Made by a program: the position numbers and the translations under genes
Notes under the pieces: model-generated
What the model was told of the DNA's origin: nothing
The model's input: the letters and a program-made list of their open reading frames with translations, nothing else
Database searches by the model: none
Source of the DNA: Saccharopolyspora flava
GTDB lineage: Bacteria > Actinomycetota > Actinomycetes > Mycobacteriales > Pseudonocardiaceae
Assembly (NCBI RefSeq): GCF_900116135.1
Contig: NZ_FOZX01000006.1
Span: forward strand, 186,001 to 250,000
Direction of reading: 5' to 3'
Length of the DNA: 64,000 nucleotides
Shown here: positions 51,607 to 59,717 of the stretch, one piece after another
Layout of the letters: every line of letters begins with the position of its first letter
Position numbering within the stretch: position 1 is the first letter of the stretch

Positions 51607-51702
51607 TTGTCCCCAAGTTGTCCCCAGCTGCGGGGAAGGCTGTCCGGAGTTGTCCCCAGCTCGGTTCAACCTATCCACAGGTTGTCCCGAGGTTTGTCCA
51701 CA
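51607..51702 (+). promoter_or_regulatory. Cluster of six DnaA-box-like sequences upstream of dnaB
   Basis: TTGTCCCCA occurs at 51607, 51618 and 51650; CTATCCACA at 51671; TTGTCCCGA at 51682; and TTGTCCACA, the high-GC actinobacterial consensus, at 51694. All have one orientation. They end 7 bp before a probable dnaB -35. Confidence 0.6.
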
Positions 51703-51709
51703 ACTTGAG

Positions 51710-51738
51710 TTGCCTGCTCTATGCGGGCGATCTAGCTT
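51710..51738 (+). promoter_or_regulatory. Probable dnaB promoter
   Basis: -35 TTGCCT (51710-51715), 17-bp spacer, -10 TAGCTT (51733-51738). This gives a leader of about 115 nt before the GTG. Confidence 0.45.
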
Positions 51739-51859
51739 CGCGCGCGTACGCCCCTGCCTACGGACCGTCCTCGGTACCGTGGCCGGAACGCGCGCAGGAA
51801 ACGGTCGCCGTGGCGAGCACGGACGACAGGCTGCTGGCCGGAGGAGGTGACGGGTTCCG

Positions 51860-54800
51860 GTGACGGTTCCCGACGAGCGGGAGGACGACCCGTACTTCAC
51901 TGACGACGGTGGAGGTGCACCCGGCGGCGCCAGCACGTTCGAGCGCCAGCCCCCGCAGGACCTGGCGGCCGAGCAGTCGGTGCTCGGCGGCATGATGCTG
52001 AGCAAGGACGCGATCGCCGACGTCGTCGAGGCGCTGAGCCCGAACGACTTCTACCGGCCCGCGCACCAGGCGATCTACGACTGCATCCTGGACCTCTACG
52101 GCCGCGGCGAACCGGCGGACGCGATCACGGTCTCGGCGGAGCTGGAGCGACGCCAGGAGCTGACCAAGGTCGGCGGCGCCCCGTACCTGCACACCCTCAT
52201 CGCCACGGTCCCCACGGCCGCCAACGCCGGCTACTACGCGGAGATCGTCTCGGAGAAGGCGATCCTGCGCCGCCTCGTGGAGGCGGGCACCCGCATCGTG
52301 CAGCTGGGCTACCACGGCTCGGAGGGCGCGGCGATCGAGGAGGTCGTGGACCGCGCCCAGGCGTCGATCTACGACGTCACCGAGCGCAAGGCCAGCGAGG
52401 ACTACCACGCCCTGGAGGAGCTCCTCCAGCCCACGATGGACGAGATCGACGCGATCGCGTCCCGCGGCGGCGAGTCCCAGGGCATCCCCACCGGCTTCGC
52501 CGACCTCGACGCCCTCACCAACGGCCTCCACGCAGGCCAGATGATCATCGTCGCAGCCCGACCGGGTGTCGGTAAGGCACTGGCTCTGGACACCCCGCTG
52601 CCCACGCCGGACGGCTGGACGACGATGGGCGAGGTCCAGGTCGGCGACCACCTGATCGGAGCCGACGGCAAGCCGACCGAGGTCGTGGCCGCGACCGAGG
52701 TCATGCACGACCGCCCCTGCTACGAGATCGAGTTCTCCGACGGCACCACGGTCACCGCCGACGCCCAGCACCAGTGGCGGCTGGACGACGGAACGGTCCT
52801 CACCACCGAGGAGCTGGCGTCGATCGGTCCTGCGGTGGTGGCGCACCGCCCGGACCTGAAGTTCACCGACGTCCAGCCGGTGGAGAGCGTGCCGGTCAGG
52901 TGCGTCGAAGTGGATTCGCCGGATCACCTCTACCTGGCGACGCGGTCGATGATCCCGACGCACAACTCCACGCTGGGACTGGACTTCGCCAGGTCGGCGT
53001 CGGTGAAGCACGGGATGGCGAGCGTCATCTTCTCGCTGGAGATGGGGCGCACCGAGATCGTGATGCGCTTGCTCTCCGCCGAGGCGCGCATCCGGCTGGG
53101 CGACATGCGCGGTGGTCGCATGACCGACGACGACTGGACGCGGCTGGCCCGGCGGATGAGCGAGATCAGCGAGGCGCCGATCTTCGTGGACGACTCGCCG
53201 AACCTGACGATGATGGAGATCCGGGCCAAGGCGCGGCGGCTCAAGCAGCGCCACGACATCCAGCTCATCGTCGTCGACTACATGCAGCTGATGACCTCGG
53301 GCAAGCGCGTCGAGTCCCGTCAGCAGGAGGTCTCGGAGTTCTCCCGAAACCTCAAGCTGCTGGCCAAGGAGCTGGAAGTCCCGCTGGTCGCGATCTCGCA
53401 GCTCAACCGAGGCCCGGAACAGCGCACGGACAAGAAGCCGCAGCTCTCCGACCTGCGCGAATCGGGTTGCCTCACGGCCAACACCCGGCTGATGCGTGCT
53501 GACACCGGCGCGGAGGTGTCCTTCGGGGAACTCATGCGCACCGGTGAGCGTCCGGTCGTGTGGTCGCTGGACGAGCGGATGCGTCTGGTCGCGAAGCCCG
53601 TCACGAACGTCTTCTCCAGCGGTACGAAGGAAGTGTTCAAGGTCCGGCTCGCTTCCGGGCTGGAGGTCGAAGCGACGGCCAACCACCCGATGCTCACGCT
53701 GGACGGCTGGATGCCGCTGGGCGAGCTCGTCGAGGGCTCCCGGGTGGCGGTGCCGCGTCAGCTGCCGGAACCGCTGGAGACCAAGCCGCTCCCGGAAGCC
53801 GAGATCGTGTTGTTGGCGCACCTGATCGGTGATGGCTCGGTGGTCAAGCGCCAGCCGATTCGCTACGCCAGCGTCGACGAGGAGAACCTGGCCGCCGTCA
53901 CCGAGGCTGCTGAGCACTTCGGCATCACGGCGGTTCGCGACGAGTACGCCGCCGCGAAGGTGACGACGCTCCGCCTGCCGGCCCCCTACCGGCTGACGCA
54001 CGGCAAGCGGAACCCCATCGCGGCGTGGCTCGACGGGATGGGCCTGTTCGGCTTGCGCAGCCATGAGAAGTTCATCCCGAAGCAGGTCTTCGAGCTGCCG
54101 AAGGAGCAGATCGGGCTCTTCATCCGTCATCTCTGGGCGACCGACGGTTCGGTCCGCTGGGACGACGTCGCCGGGCAGGGCCGGATCTACTACGCGACGA
54201 CGAGCCGTCGACTCGCTGACGACTTGAGCCGCCTGCTCCTGCGGATCGGCGTGCTGGCGCGGATCAAGCCGACGACGAAGGGCAGCTACCGCACCTGCTA
54301 CCACGTGGTGATCTACGGGGTGGAGAACCAGCTCGCGTTCCTCGATGGTGCGGGCGTGCACGGTGCTCGCGGCCTGCGCGCCATCGAGGTTGCCGCGCAC
54401 CTCCGCGAGATCGTGGCCAACACCAACCGCGACACGGTGCCGAAGGAGGTGTGGGGCCGGGTTCGCGAACTGCTGGCCACCCGCTCCATGACGCACCGGG
54501 ACTTCGCCGAGCGGATGGACACGCAGTTCTGCGGCTCGGCGATGTGGAAGCGCGCCCCCAGCCGAACTCGCCTGGCCCGCGCCGCGACCGTGCTCGAGGA
54601 CGCCGACCTGGAGATGCTCGCCACCAACGACGTCTACTGGGACGAGATCGCCGAGATCACCAGCATCGGCGAACAACCCGTCTACGACGCCACGGTCGAC
54701 GGCACGCACAACTTCATCGCGGACGGCGTCGCCATGCACAACTCGCTGGAGCAGGACGCGGACATGGTCATCCTGATTCACCGGCCGGACGCGTTCGAGC

Positions 54801-54925
54801 GGGATGACCCGCGGATGGGTGAGGCGGACCTGATGGTCGCCAAGCACCGCGCCGGTCCCACGGCCACGATCACCGTGGCCCACCAGCTCCACTACAGCCG
54901 CTTCGTCGACATGGCCCAGGAGTAG
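51860..54925 (+). CDS. dnaB: Replicative DNA helicase DnaB with two inteins
   Basis: The 1021-aa precursor contains a 466-aa DnaB (residues 1-239, 370-536, 962-1021). Extein motifs: QDLAAEQSVLGGMML, the Walker A motif rejoined as RPGVGK/STLGLDFARS, and LIVVDYMQLM (Walker B). Also present are LVAISQLNRGPEQR and LRESG/SLEQDADMVILIHRPD. Intein 1 splits the Walker A motif; intein 2 splits the ESG/S site. Helicase activity therefore needs two splicing events. The GTG at 51860 has GAGGAGG about 12 nt upstream. DnaB unwinds DNA at the replication fork as a hexamer. Confidence 0.97.
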   Translation: MTVPDEREDDPYFTDDGGGAPGGASTFERQPPQDLAAEQSVLGGMMLSKDAIADVVEALSPNDFYRPAHQAIYDCILDLYGRGEPADAITVSAELERRQELTKVGGAPYLHTLIATVPTAANAGYYAEIVSEKAILRRLVEAGTRIVQLGYHGSEGAAIEEVVDRAQASIYDVTERKASEDYHALEELLQPTMDEIDAIASRGGESQGIPTGFADLDALTNGLHAGQMIIVAARPGVGKALALDTPLPTPDGWTTMGEVQVGDHLIGADGKPTEVVAATEVMHDRPCYEIEFSDGTTVTADAQHQWRLDDGTVLTTEELASIGPAVVAHRPDLKFTDVQPVESVPVRCVEVDSPDHLYLATRSMIPTHNSTLGLDFARSASVKHGMASVIFSLEMGRTEIVMRLLSAEARIRLGDMRGGRMTDDDWTRLARRMSEISEAPIFVDDSPNLTMMEIRAKARRLKQRHDIQLIVVDYMQLMTSGKRVESRQQEVSEFSRNLKLLAKELEVPLVAISQLNRGPEQRTDKKPQLSDLRESGCLTANTRLMRADTGAEVSFGELMRTGERPVVWSLDERMRLVAKPVTNVFSSGTKEVFKVRLASGLEVEATANHPMLTLDGWMPLGELVEGSRVAVPRQLPEPLETKPLPEAEIVLLAHLIGDGSVVKRQPIRYASVDEENLAAVTEAAEHFGITAVRDEYAAAKVTTLRLPAPYRLTHGKRNPIAAWLDGMGLFGLRSHEKFIPKQVFELPKEQIGLFIRHLWATDGSVRWDDVAGQGRIYYATTSRRLADDLSRLLLRIGVLARIKPTTKGSYRTCYHVVIYGVENQLAFLDGAGVHGARGLRAIEVAAHLREIVANTNRDTVPKEVWGRVRELLATRSMTHRDFAERMDTQFCGSAMWKRAPSRTRLARAATVLEDADLEMLATNDVYWDEIAEITSIGEQPVYDATVDGTHNFIADGVAMHNSLEQDADMVILIHRPDAFERDDPRMGEADLMVAKHRAGPTATITVAHQLHYSRFVDMAQE
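52577..52966 (+). other. Class 3 mini-intein in DnaB Walker A
   Basis: The 130-aa intein (precursor 240-369) starts with Ala, not Cys or Ser, and ends PTHN before Ser+1. It carries the class 3 WCT triad: Trp67 in AQHQW, Cys109 in VRCVEV and Thr128 in IPTHN. There is no endonuclease, only a linker of about 35 residues. The opening ALALDTPLPTPDGWTTMG resembles the M. smegmatis DnaB intein 1. Confidence 0.92.
53468..54742 (+). other. Class 1 intein with LAGLIDADG endonuclease in DnaB
   Basis: The 425-aa intein (precursor 537-961) starts Cys-Leu-Thr and ends VAMHN before Ser+1. Block B is TANH, block F is VYDATVDGTHNF. Two LAGLIDADG helices are visible, LLAHLIGDGSV and LFIRHLWATDGSV, both keeping an acidic residue, so the homing endonuclease may be active. 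The site matches the M. tuberculosis DnaB intein position. Confidence 0.93.
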
Positions 54926-54964
54926 GGCGGGCAGTCCGAACCGATGTCGTGATGGGAGAGGCCG

Positions 54965-55444
54965 ATGGGTGCTTCCGACGTGCTGATGGACGACGAGCGC
55001 ACCCAGCTCGACGCGTTCGTCGAGGACTACCGCGCCGCTGTTGAGGCGACGCTCGACGGTCTCACCGAGGAGCAGGCTCGTCGTCGGCTCGTCCCGTCGG
55101 CGACGACGTTGCTGGGGTTGCTCAAGCACGTCACGTGGATGCAGCGGGTGTGGTTCGAGGAGTGCGTCGGCGGCGCGTCCCGCCGGGAGCTGGGGCTGGT
55201 GCGGAGTCCGGACGAGTCCTTCCGGCTCTCCGATGACGACACCATCGCGTCGGTCACGGCCGCTCACCGGGAAGCCTGCGCGACGGCGCGTTCGGCGGTC
55301 GCGGACCTGCCGCTGGACACCGTCGTGACCGGCCACCGGGGTGGGCCGCGCACGCTCCACTGGGTGTACCTGCAGGTTCTCCGCGAGCTCGCCCACCACT
55401 GCGGGCACGCCGACATCCTCCGCGAGCAGCTCCTCGCCGACTGA
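54965..55444 (+). CDS. DinB/DUF664-family protein
   Basis: This 159-aa four-helix-bundle protein has the DinB metal-site pattern: LLKHVTWMQRVW (first His) and ELAHHCGHADILREQL (two further His). Related members are mycothiol-dependent or metal-binding enzymes. ATG after GGGAGAG. Transcribed 40 bp after dnaB but probably functionally unrelated. Confidence 0.85.
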   Translation: MGASDVLMDDERTQLDAFVEDYRAAVEATLDGLTEEQARRRLVPSATTLLGLLKHVTWMQRVWFEECVGGASRRELGLVRSPDESFRLSDDDTIASVTAAHREACATARSAVADLPLDTVVTGHRGGPRTLHWVYLQVLRELAHHCGHADILREQLLAD

Positions 55445-55510
55445 GTCGTCGCCGCTGGTGATCAGCGATGCGGGTCTTTCACGGCGTTTTCGGGCTGAGA
55501 TGCTCGGGGT

Positions 55511-56044
55511 ATGGGTGCGTGGGTGTTTTCGCAGGGTGTTGTGCCTGGGGACGTGAGTTCCGCGCGGCGGGCGGAGTTGGTGCGGTGCTGGGTCGACGTG
55601 TCGAACGCCGGTGGGGCGGTGGGGTTTCCGTTCGCCCCGGTGGATGAGGACGAGGTCGCTGCGGCGGTCGACGCGATCGTGGGTGCGCTGGACCCGGCGA
55701 CCTGTCGCGTGGTGATGGCCTCGGACGGCGAGGAGTTGGTGGGGTGGCTCGTCATCCGGCGGGACACCTTCGCGCTGATCTCGCACTGGGGGATGCTGCA
55801 CCGGGTGCAGAGCCGTCCGGAGCGGCGTGGCGAGGGCGTCGGGAGTGCGTTGATGACCGAGGCGCGGCGGATCGCGCGCGACGAGATGGGCTTGGAGCAG
55901 CTGCGTCTCGCCGCGCGCGCCGGCATCGGTCTGGAGACGTTCTACGGGCGGCTCGGCTGGAAGGAGATCGGCCGGTGGCCGGGTGCGCTCCGGCTCGGTC
56001 CCGGTGACGACCGGGACGAGGTGCTCATGTTCCTCCAGCTCTGA
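55511..56044 (+). CDS. GNAT-family N-acetyltransferase
   Basis: This 177-aa protein has the acetyl-CoA-binding motif A as VQSRPERRGEGVGSALMTEA and a motif B-like ETFYGRLGWKEIGRWPG. Substrate unknown. ATG at 55511. Confidence 0.85.
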   Translation: MGAWVFSQGVVPGDVSSARRAELVRCWVDVSNAGGAVGFPFAPVDEDEVAAAVDAIVGALDPATCRVVMASDGEELVGWLVIRRDTFALISHWGMLHRVQSRPERRGEGVGSALMTEARRIARDEMGLEQLRLAARAGIGLETFYGRLGWKEIGRWPGALRLGPGDDRDEVLMFLQL

Positions 56045-56050
56045 TGCCGG

Positions 56051-56677
56051 TCAGCCGCGGGCCAGCAGGAACGCGTGGGGTGAGCGTTCGCCTTCGGGCT
56101 GGCGGACGAGGGTGGCGTGCGGGGTGAGTCCCGCGTCGGTGAGCCGGTCGGCGACGTCCTCGGGGGTGTGGCGGAGGAAGGTCAGGTCGATGGCGCGGTC
56201 GTAGGCCTCGGTGAGGTGGAGGGTGTCGGCGCCGGTCTGGAACGCCAGCAGGATCAGGCCGCCGGGCGCCAGCGCTCGCCGGAACTCGGCGAAGACCGCG
56301 GGCAGGTCCTCGGGTGCGGTGTGGATGATCGAGTACCAGGCGACGATGCCGCCGAGCGAGGCGTCCGCGGTGTTCAGGTCGGTCATCGAGCCCTGGGTGA
56401 AGTGCACGTCGGGGAGCTGTCGGCGGGCGTGGGCGAGCATCTCGGCGGAGAGGTCGATGCCGAACACGTCGACGCCCAGGCGGTGCAGGACGGCGGTGCC
56501 GTTGCCGGTGCCGCAGCCGACGTCGGCGACGCGTCCGGAGACGAGCTCGGCGAACGCGGTGAGCATCGACCGGTCGAGGGGTTTGGAGTCGACCTCGTGG
56601 AGGGCGTGGTCGGCGTAGTCGGCGGCGATGAGGTCGTAGGAGGCCGCGGTGCGGGCGTAGTCGGTCACCCGGGACAC
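56051..56677 (-). CDS. Class I SAM methyltransferase 1
   Basis: This 208-aa protein has motif I VADVGCGTGNG, an acidic GIDLS loop and motif IV-like GGIVAWYSIIH. Small-molecule methyltransferase of unknown substrate. The GTG is 1 nt after the stop of the upstream methyltransferase, so the two are probably coupled. Confidence 0.85.
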   Translation of the reverse strand: MSRVTDYARTAASYDLIAADYADHALHEVDSKPLDRSMLTAFAELVSGRVADVGCGTGNGTAVLHRLGVDVFGIDLSAEMLAHARRQLPDVHFTQGSMTDLNTADASLGGIVAWYSIIHTAPEDLPAVFAEFRRALAPGGLILLAFQTGADTLHLTEAYDRAIDLTFLRHTPEDVADRLTDAGLTPHATLVRQPEGERSPHAFLLARG

Positions 56678-56678
56678 G

Positions 56679-57494
56679 TTATGCGCCGGGGACGACGCTC
56701 CAGGCGCTGATCAGCGGGGGCAGCACGACGACGGCGTCGGGGTCGGCGGAGGCGCGGAGGCGTTCGGGCAGGTCGTCGAGGTCGCTGACGTCGTCGACGT
56801 CGAGTCCGAGCTGGTCGGCGACGGGTTTGAGGGAGCGCCACACGCCGACGAGGTACTGGACGACCTCGGGGTCGGTGGCGGCGCTGACGCAGCCGCCCAT
56901 CGTCATCTCGGGTGCGGGGAGTCCGGCGGCGCGGAAGGTGCGGTGCAGCGAGGTGCCCATCTCGGTGTTGGCGCCGGCGGCGTGGAAGCAGTGGACGATG
57001 AGCTCGACGAGGCGTTGGAACAGCGGGGGTTCGGGGACGGTGGCGACGGCGCTGATCTCGAAGTCCTGGAAGGTCACGATGCCGCCTGGTCTGACCAGTG
57101 TGGACAGATGGCGGACGGCGGCGGCCGGGTCGGGCAGGTGCATGAGGATGAGGCGGCCGGTGACGGCGTCGAAGGGTTCCTCGGTGTCGAGCGCGAAGAT
57201 GTCGCCGCGGAAGAAGGTCGCGTTGACGCCCTTGTCGGCGGCGCGTGCGGTGGCGATGTCGAGGATGGACTGCTGGGCGTCGACGCCGACGACGGATCCG
57301 GTGGGGCCGACGATGCGCGCGGCGGAGATCGAGACGTCGCCGGGTCCGCAGCCGACGTCGAGCACCCGCATGCCGGGTGCGAGTCCGGCGAGGCGCAGGG
57401 CGTGGGCGGTGTGACCTGCGTAGAGGCGTCCTTGCAGCAGGAGGCGCTGGATCTCGGGGTCGTCGTGGCCGAGCGAGTAGTTCGCCTCGTTCAT
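56679..57494 (-). CDS. Class I SAM methyltransferase 2
   Basis: This 271-aa protein has motif I VLDVGCGPGDVSI, VGVDAQQS, a GRLILMHLPDP motif and a C-terminal cap domain. It is of the UbiE/methyltransferase-11 kind; substrate unknown. ATG at 57494 follows GGAGAG, which favours it over an upstream in-frame start. First gene of a two-gene operon. Confidence 0.87.
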   Translation of the reverse strand: MNEANYSLGHDDPEIQRLLLQGRLYAGHTAHALRLAGLAPGMRVLDVGCGPGDVSISAARIVGPTGSVVGVDAQQSILDIATARAADKGVNATFFRGDIFALDTEEPFDAVTGRLILMHLPDPAAAVRHLSTLVRPGGIVTFQDFEISAVATVPEPPLFQRLVELIVHCFHAAGANTEMGTSLHRTFRAAGLPAPEMTMGGCVSAATDPEVVQYLVGVWRSLKPVADQLGLDVDDVSDLDDLPERLRASADPDAVVVLPPLISAWSVVPGA

Positions 57495-57584
57495 GGTGCT
57501 CTCCGCAGCGTTGGAGTGCAGCAGGTCCCACACCTTAACCACGTGAACGGGCGGGATCCGCTTGAGTTGCGGGTGGTGGGGTGT

Positions 57585-57628
57585 CCGATTTCAATGGAAA
57601 TCCGGGTCCTGATTTCCGTTGAAATCGG
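57585..57628. repeat. 18-bp inverted repeat with one wobble pair
   Basis: Arms 57585-57602 (CCGATTTCAATGGAAATC) and 57611-57628 pair fully if one G-U is allowed; loop 8 nt. AT-rich compared with its surroundings. It lies upstream of the methyltransferase operon and of the inhibitor gene; role unknown. Confidence 0.7.
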
Positions 57629-57876
57629 GACGCGAATTCTGTTGACAGCACAACGAAAACGAGAAGTCCTCAGTGGACGCGATTACTACTAGTGCGTGAA
57701 GTTCCTTGCGATGTCGCTGGTTCAGGTGACGTGAGGCTACGTCGGGTAGTGCAGTAGCGTGTGCTTCATCCGGACCGAACGTCGCGAGAAACCTTTGGCG
57801 CGCAGTGGTTTTGCCGATCGGTGCTTCTCGTCCCAGTCGGTGCAACGACATCCCGCAGCAGGAGAGTTGAGGAACG
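57629..57876. other. Leader region of the protease-inhibitor gene
   Basis: No further gene supported. It is relatively AT-rich around 57640-57700, with TTGACA at about 57643-57648 as a possible -35; no convincing -10 follows at 17 bp. Confidence 0.35.
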
Positions 57877-58275
57877 GTGTTTGCGAAACTGACTCGTCGA
57901 GTGCTCCTGGCCACCGCGCTCCTCGCCGGAACCGCCGTCATCCCCGGGGTCGCCACCGCGGCTCCGGCCCCCGACAGCACCATGCGGCTGACCGTGAAGA
58001 GCGACGTCCTCACCGCGAACAAGTTCGGTGAGCTCAAGTGCCACCCGGCCGGTGGCACGCATCAGCACGCCGCGAAGGCGTGCGAGGAGCTGGAGAAGGT
58101 CAACGGGAACTTCACCGCGATGCAGGCGAACCTGGGCAAGGTCTGCACGCTGGAGTACCAGCCGGTCACGGCCACCCTCGAGGGCAAGTGGCGCGGCAAG
58201 GAGATCAGCCACACCCAGACCTATTCGAACAGCTGCGAGCTTCAGGTCAAGACCGGCGTGGTCTTCGACCTTTGA
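57877..58275 (+). CDS. Secreted subtilisin-inhibitor-like (SSI) protein
   Basis: This 132-aa protein has a signal peptide (1-29) and a mature SSI domain: LKCHPAGGTHQHAAKAC, KVCTLEYQPVTATLEG and ISHTQTYSNSCELQ. Four Cys (55, 69, 90, 120) make the two standard disulfides. By alignment with SSI (Cys-Pro-Met-Val) the reactive bond would be Leu92-Glu93. SSI proteins block secreted serine proteases. GTG start with GAGG 4 nt upstream. Confidence 0.92.
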   Translation: MFAKLTRRVLLATALLAGTAVIPGVATAAPAPDSTMRLTVKSDVLTANKFGELKCHPAGGTHQHAAKACEELEKVNGNFTAMQANLGKVCTLEYQPVTATLEGKWRGKEISHTQTYSNSCELQVKTGVVFDL

Positions 58276-58283
58276 GGGACCCG

Positions 58284-58315
58284 GCTCGGCGGGCTCGCGT
58301 GGGGGCCCGCCGAGC
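58284..58315 (+). terminator. Terminator of the inhibitor gene
   Basis: GCTCGGCGGGC (58284-58294) pairs with 58305-58315, 10-nt loop, 8 bp after the stop. Confidence 0.75.
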
Positions 58316-58321
58316 AGTGGG

Positions 58322-58414
58322 TCAGGTGTGGTCGCGACGTGCCCAGACGGCCAGTCCGGTGCCGAGGATGAGGAAGCCGGAGCCGCACAGAGCGACCAGT
58401 TGTGCCCATGCCAT
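58322..58414 (-). CDS. Small single-helix membrane protein, 30 aa
   Basis: ATG at 58414 (minus) has AGGAG 7 nt upstream. The product begins MAWAQLVALCGSGFLILG and ends WARRDHT, one helix with a positive C-terminal end. No family recognised. Too short to be sure, but the ribosome-binding site and amphipathic charge pattern support it. Confidence 0.45.
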   Translation of the reverse strand: MAWAQLVALCGSGFLILGTGLAVWARRDHT

Positions 58415-58505
58415 GCGATCACTCCTCAGGTCGAGTACCCGGGCACGGTAGCGCCGGGCCCGGGGCCGACCGGGAATGTTGCGCGGCGATCCGCGCAGCC
58501 GCCCG

Positions 58506-59162
58506 CTAACGGGTGAAGATCGCCCGCCAGGAGGGCATCTGCGGGTTCGTCGGCGGCGACAGCTGCTCGACCTCCTGCGGACGCAGACCGCCGGTGGCGA
58601 AGGCGTCGATCTCGCCGCGGGTCAGCGGCCACGGCGGCGGCCCGTCCACGTCGGCGCCCTCCTCGCGGATTCCCGCGATGACCAGTAGCTGCCCGCCCGG
58701 CGCGACCATCTCGGCGACGCGGCGGGTCGCCTCGGCGCGCAGCGACAGCGGCATCGACTGCACGGTGATCGACTCCAGCACGAGGTCGAACGCGCCGGCC
58801 CACTCGGCGGGCGGGTCCAGCAGGTCGGCCGTCACGTACTCGACGGACGACCCGGCGTGGCGTTCGCGAGCTTCGCGGATCGCGGTCGCGGAGATGTCGA
58901 ACGCGGTGGTCCGGAATCCCAGCGAGGCGAGGAACTCCGCGTCCCGCCCGTACCCGCAGCCCACGACCAGCGCCGAGCGGCCGGAGCCGTCGACGCCGCG
59001 CCCCCACTCGGGCAGCAACCCGTGCGGCACCGGGAAGTCCCACGGCACCACGGCCTCGCCGCCGGACGCGGCGGCGTAGAGCGGTTCGAACCATCCCGTC
59101 GGTTCGCCGTTGGCCAAGGCCTCACCGGCGAACCGGCTCGCATCGGCATCCCTCGGATTCAC
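58506..59162 (-). CDS. Class I SAM methyltransferase 3
   Basis: This 218-aa protein begins with NPRDADASRFAGEALANGEPTG and has motif I ALVVGCGYGRDAEFLASLG, TTAFDISATAIREAR and DLVLESITVQSMP. The layout resembles thiopurine/thiol methyltransferases. GTG at 59162 follows GGGGGAGA. Confidence 0.85.
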   Translation of the reverse strand: MNPRDADASRFAGEALANGEPTGWFEPLYAAASGGEAVVPWDFPVPHGLLPEWGRGVDGSGRSALVVGCGYGRDAEFLASLGFRTTAFDISATAIREARERHAGSSVEYVTADLLDPPAEWAGAFDLVLESITVQSMPLSLRAEATRRVAEMVAPGGQLLVIAGIREEGADVDGPPPWPLTRGEIDAFATGGLRPQEVEQLSPPTNPQMPSWRAIFTR

Positions 59163-59261
59163 GTCTCCCCCAAGATCAGGTGGTGTCGGAACCCGGACAT
59201 CCTCCCAGTGCTGTCGAGCGATTTCCCGACAGCGGCGCGGCACCTGTGCTCTGCTCAGGAG

Positions 59262-59717
59262 ATGACGGATCTGGCGGTGACACTGCTGCGCACCAGGTGG
59301 CTCGTCCGGGCGCCCATCTGGCTGTTCCGCGCTCGCCTGGGGTTCGTGTTCGGGCAGCGGCTGCTGATGCTGGAACACCTCGGCCGCAAGTCCGGGCGGC
59401 CCCGGTACGTGGTTCTGGAGGTCGTGGACCGGACGGCCACCGGCTACGTCCTGGCGGCCGGTTTCGGCGAGCGCACCCAGTGGCTGCGCAACCTCGACGC
59501 CCACCCGAACGCCCACGTCTCCATCGGCACCCGCACGCACGTCCCGGTAACCGCCCGCAGACTGCAACCCGACGAAGCGGCGCAGATCCTCCGGCGCTAC
59601 GCCGCCCGGAACCCGCGGGCGTGGGCGAAGCTGCGCCCCGTCTTCGAACGCACCCTCGGAGCCCCGATCTGGGAATCCGGCACGACGTTGCCGATGGTCC
59701 TGCTGACCGAACGATGA
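59262..59717 (+). CDS. Deazaflavin-dependent nitroreductase-like protein
   Basis: This 151-aa Ddn-like split-barrel protein has LEHLGRKSGRPRYVVLEVV, GFGERTQWLRNLDAHPNAHVSIG and RAWAKLRPVFERTL. Related proteins use F420 to reduce nitro or quinone compounds; F420 preference is inferred. ATG at 59262 is preferred; the preceding AGGAG is directly adjacent, so translation may be weak or start elsewhere. It overlaps the next gene by 4 bp. Confidence 0.85.
   Translation: MTDLAVTLLRTRWLVRAPIWLFRARLGFVFGQRLLMLEHLGRKSGRPRYVVLEVVDRTATGYVLAAGFGERTQWLRNLDAHPNAHVSIGTRTHVPVTARRLQPDEAAQILRRYAARNPRAWAKLRPVFERTLGAPIWESGTTLPMVLLTER

Noticed and set aside
51758-55801. 1347-aa minus-strand open frame opposite dnaB
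   Set aside because: It is a shadow of high-GC coding on the plus strand, with low-complexity Arg/His-rich sequence and no ribosome-binding site.
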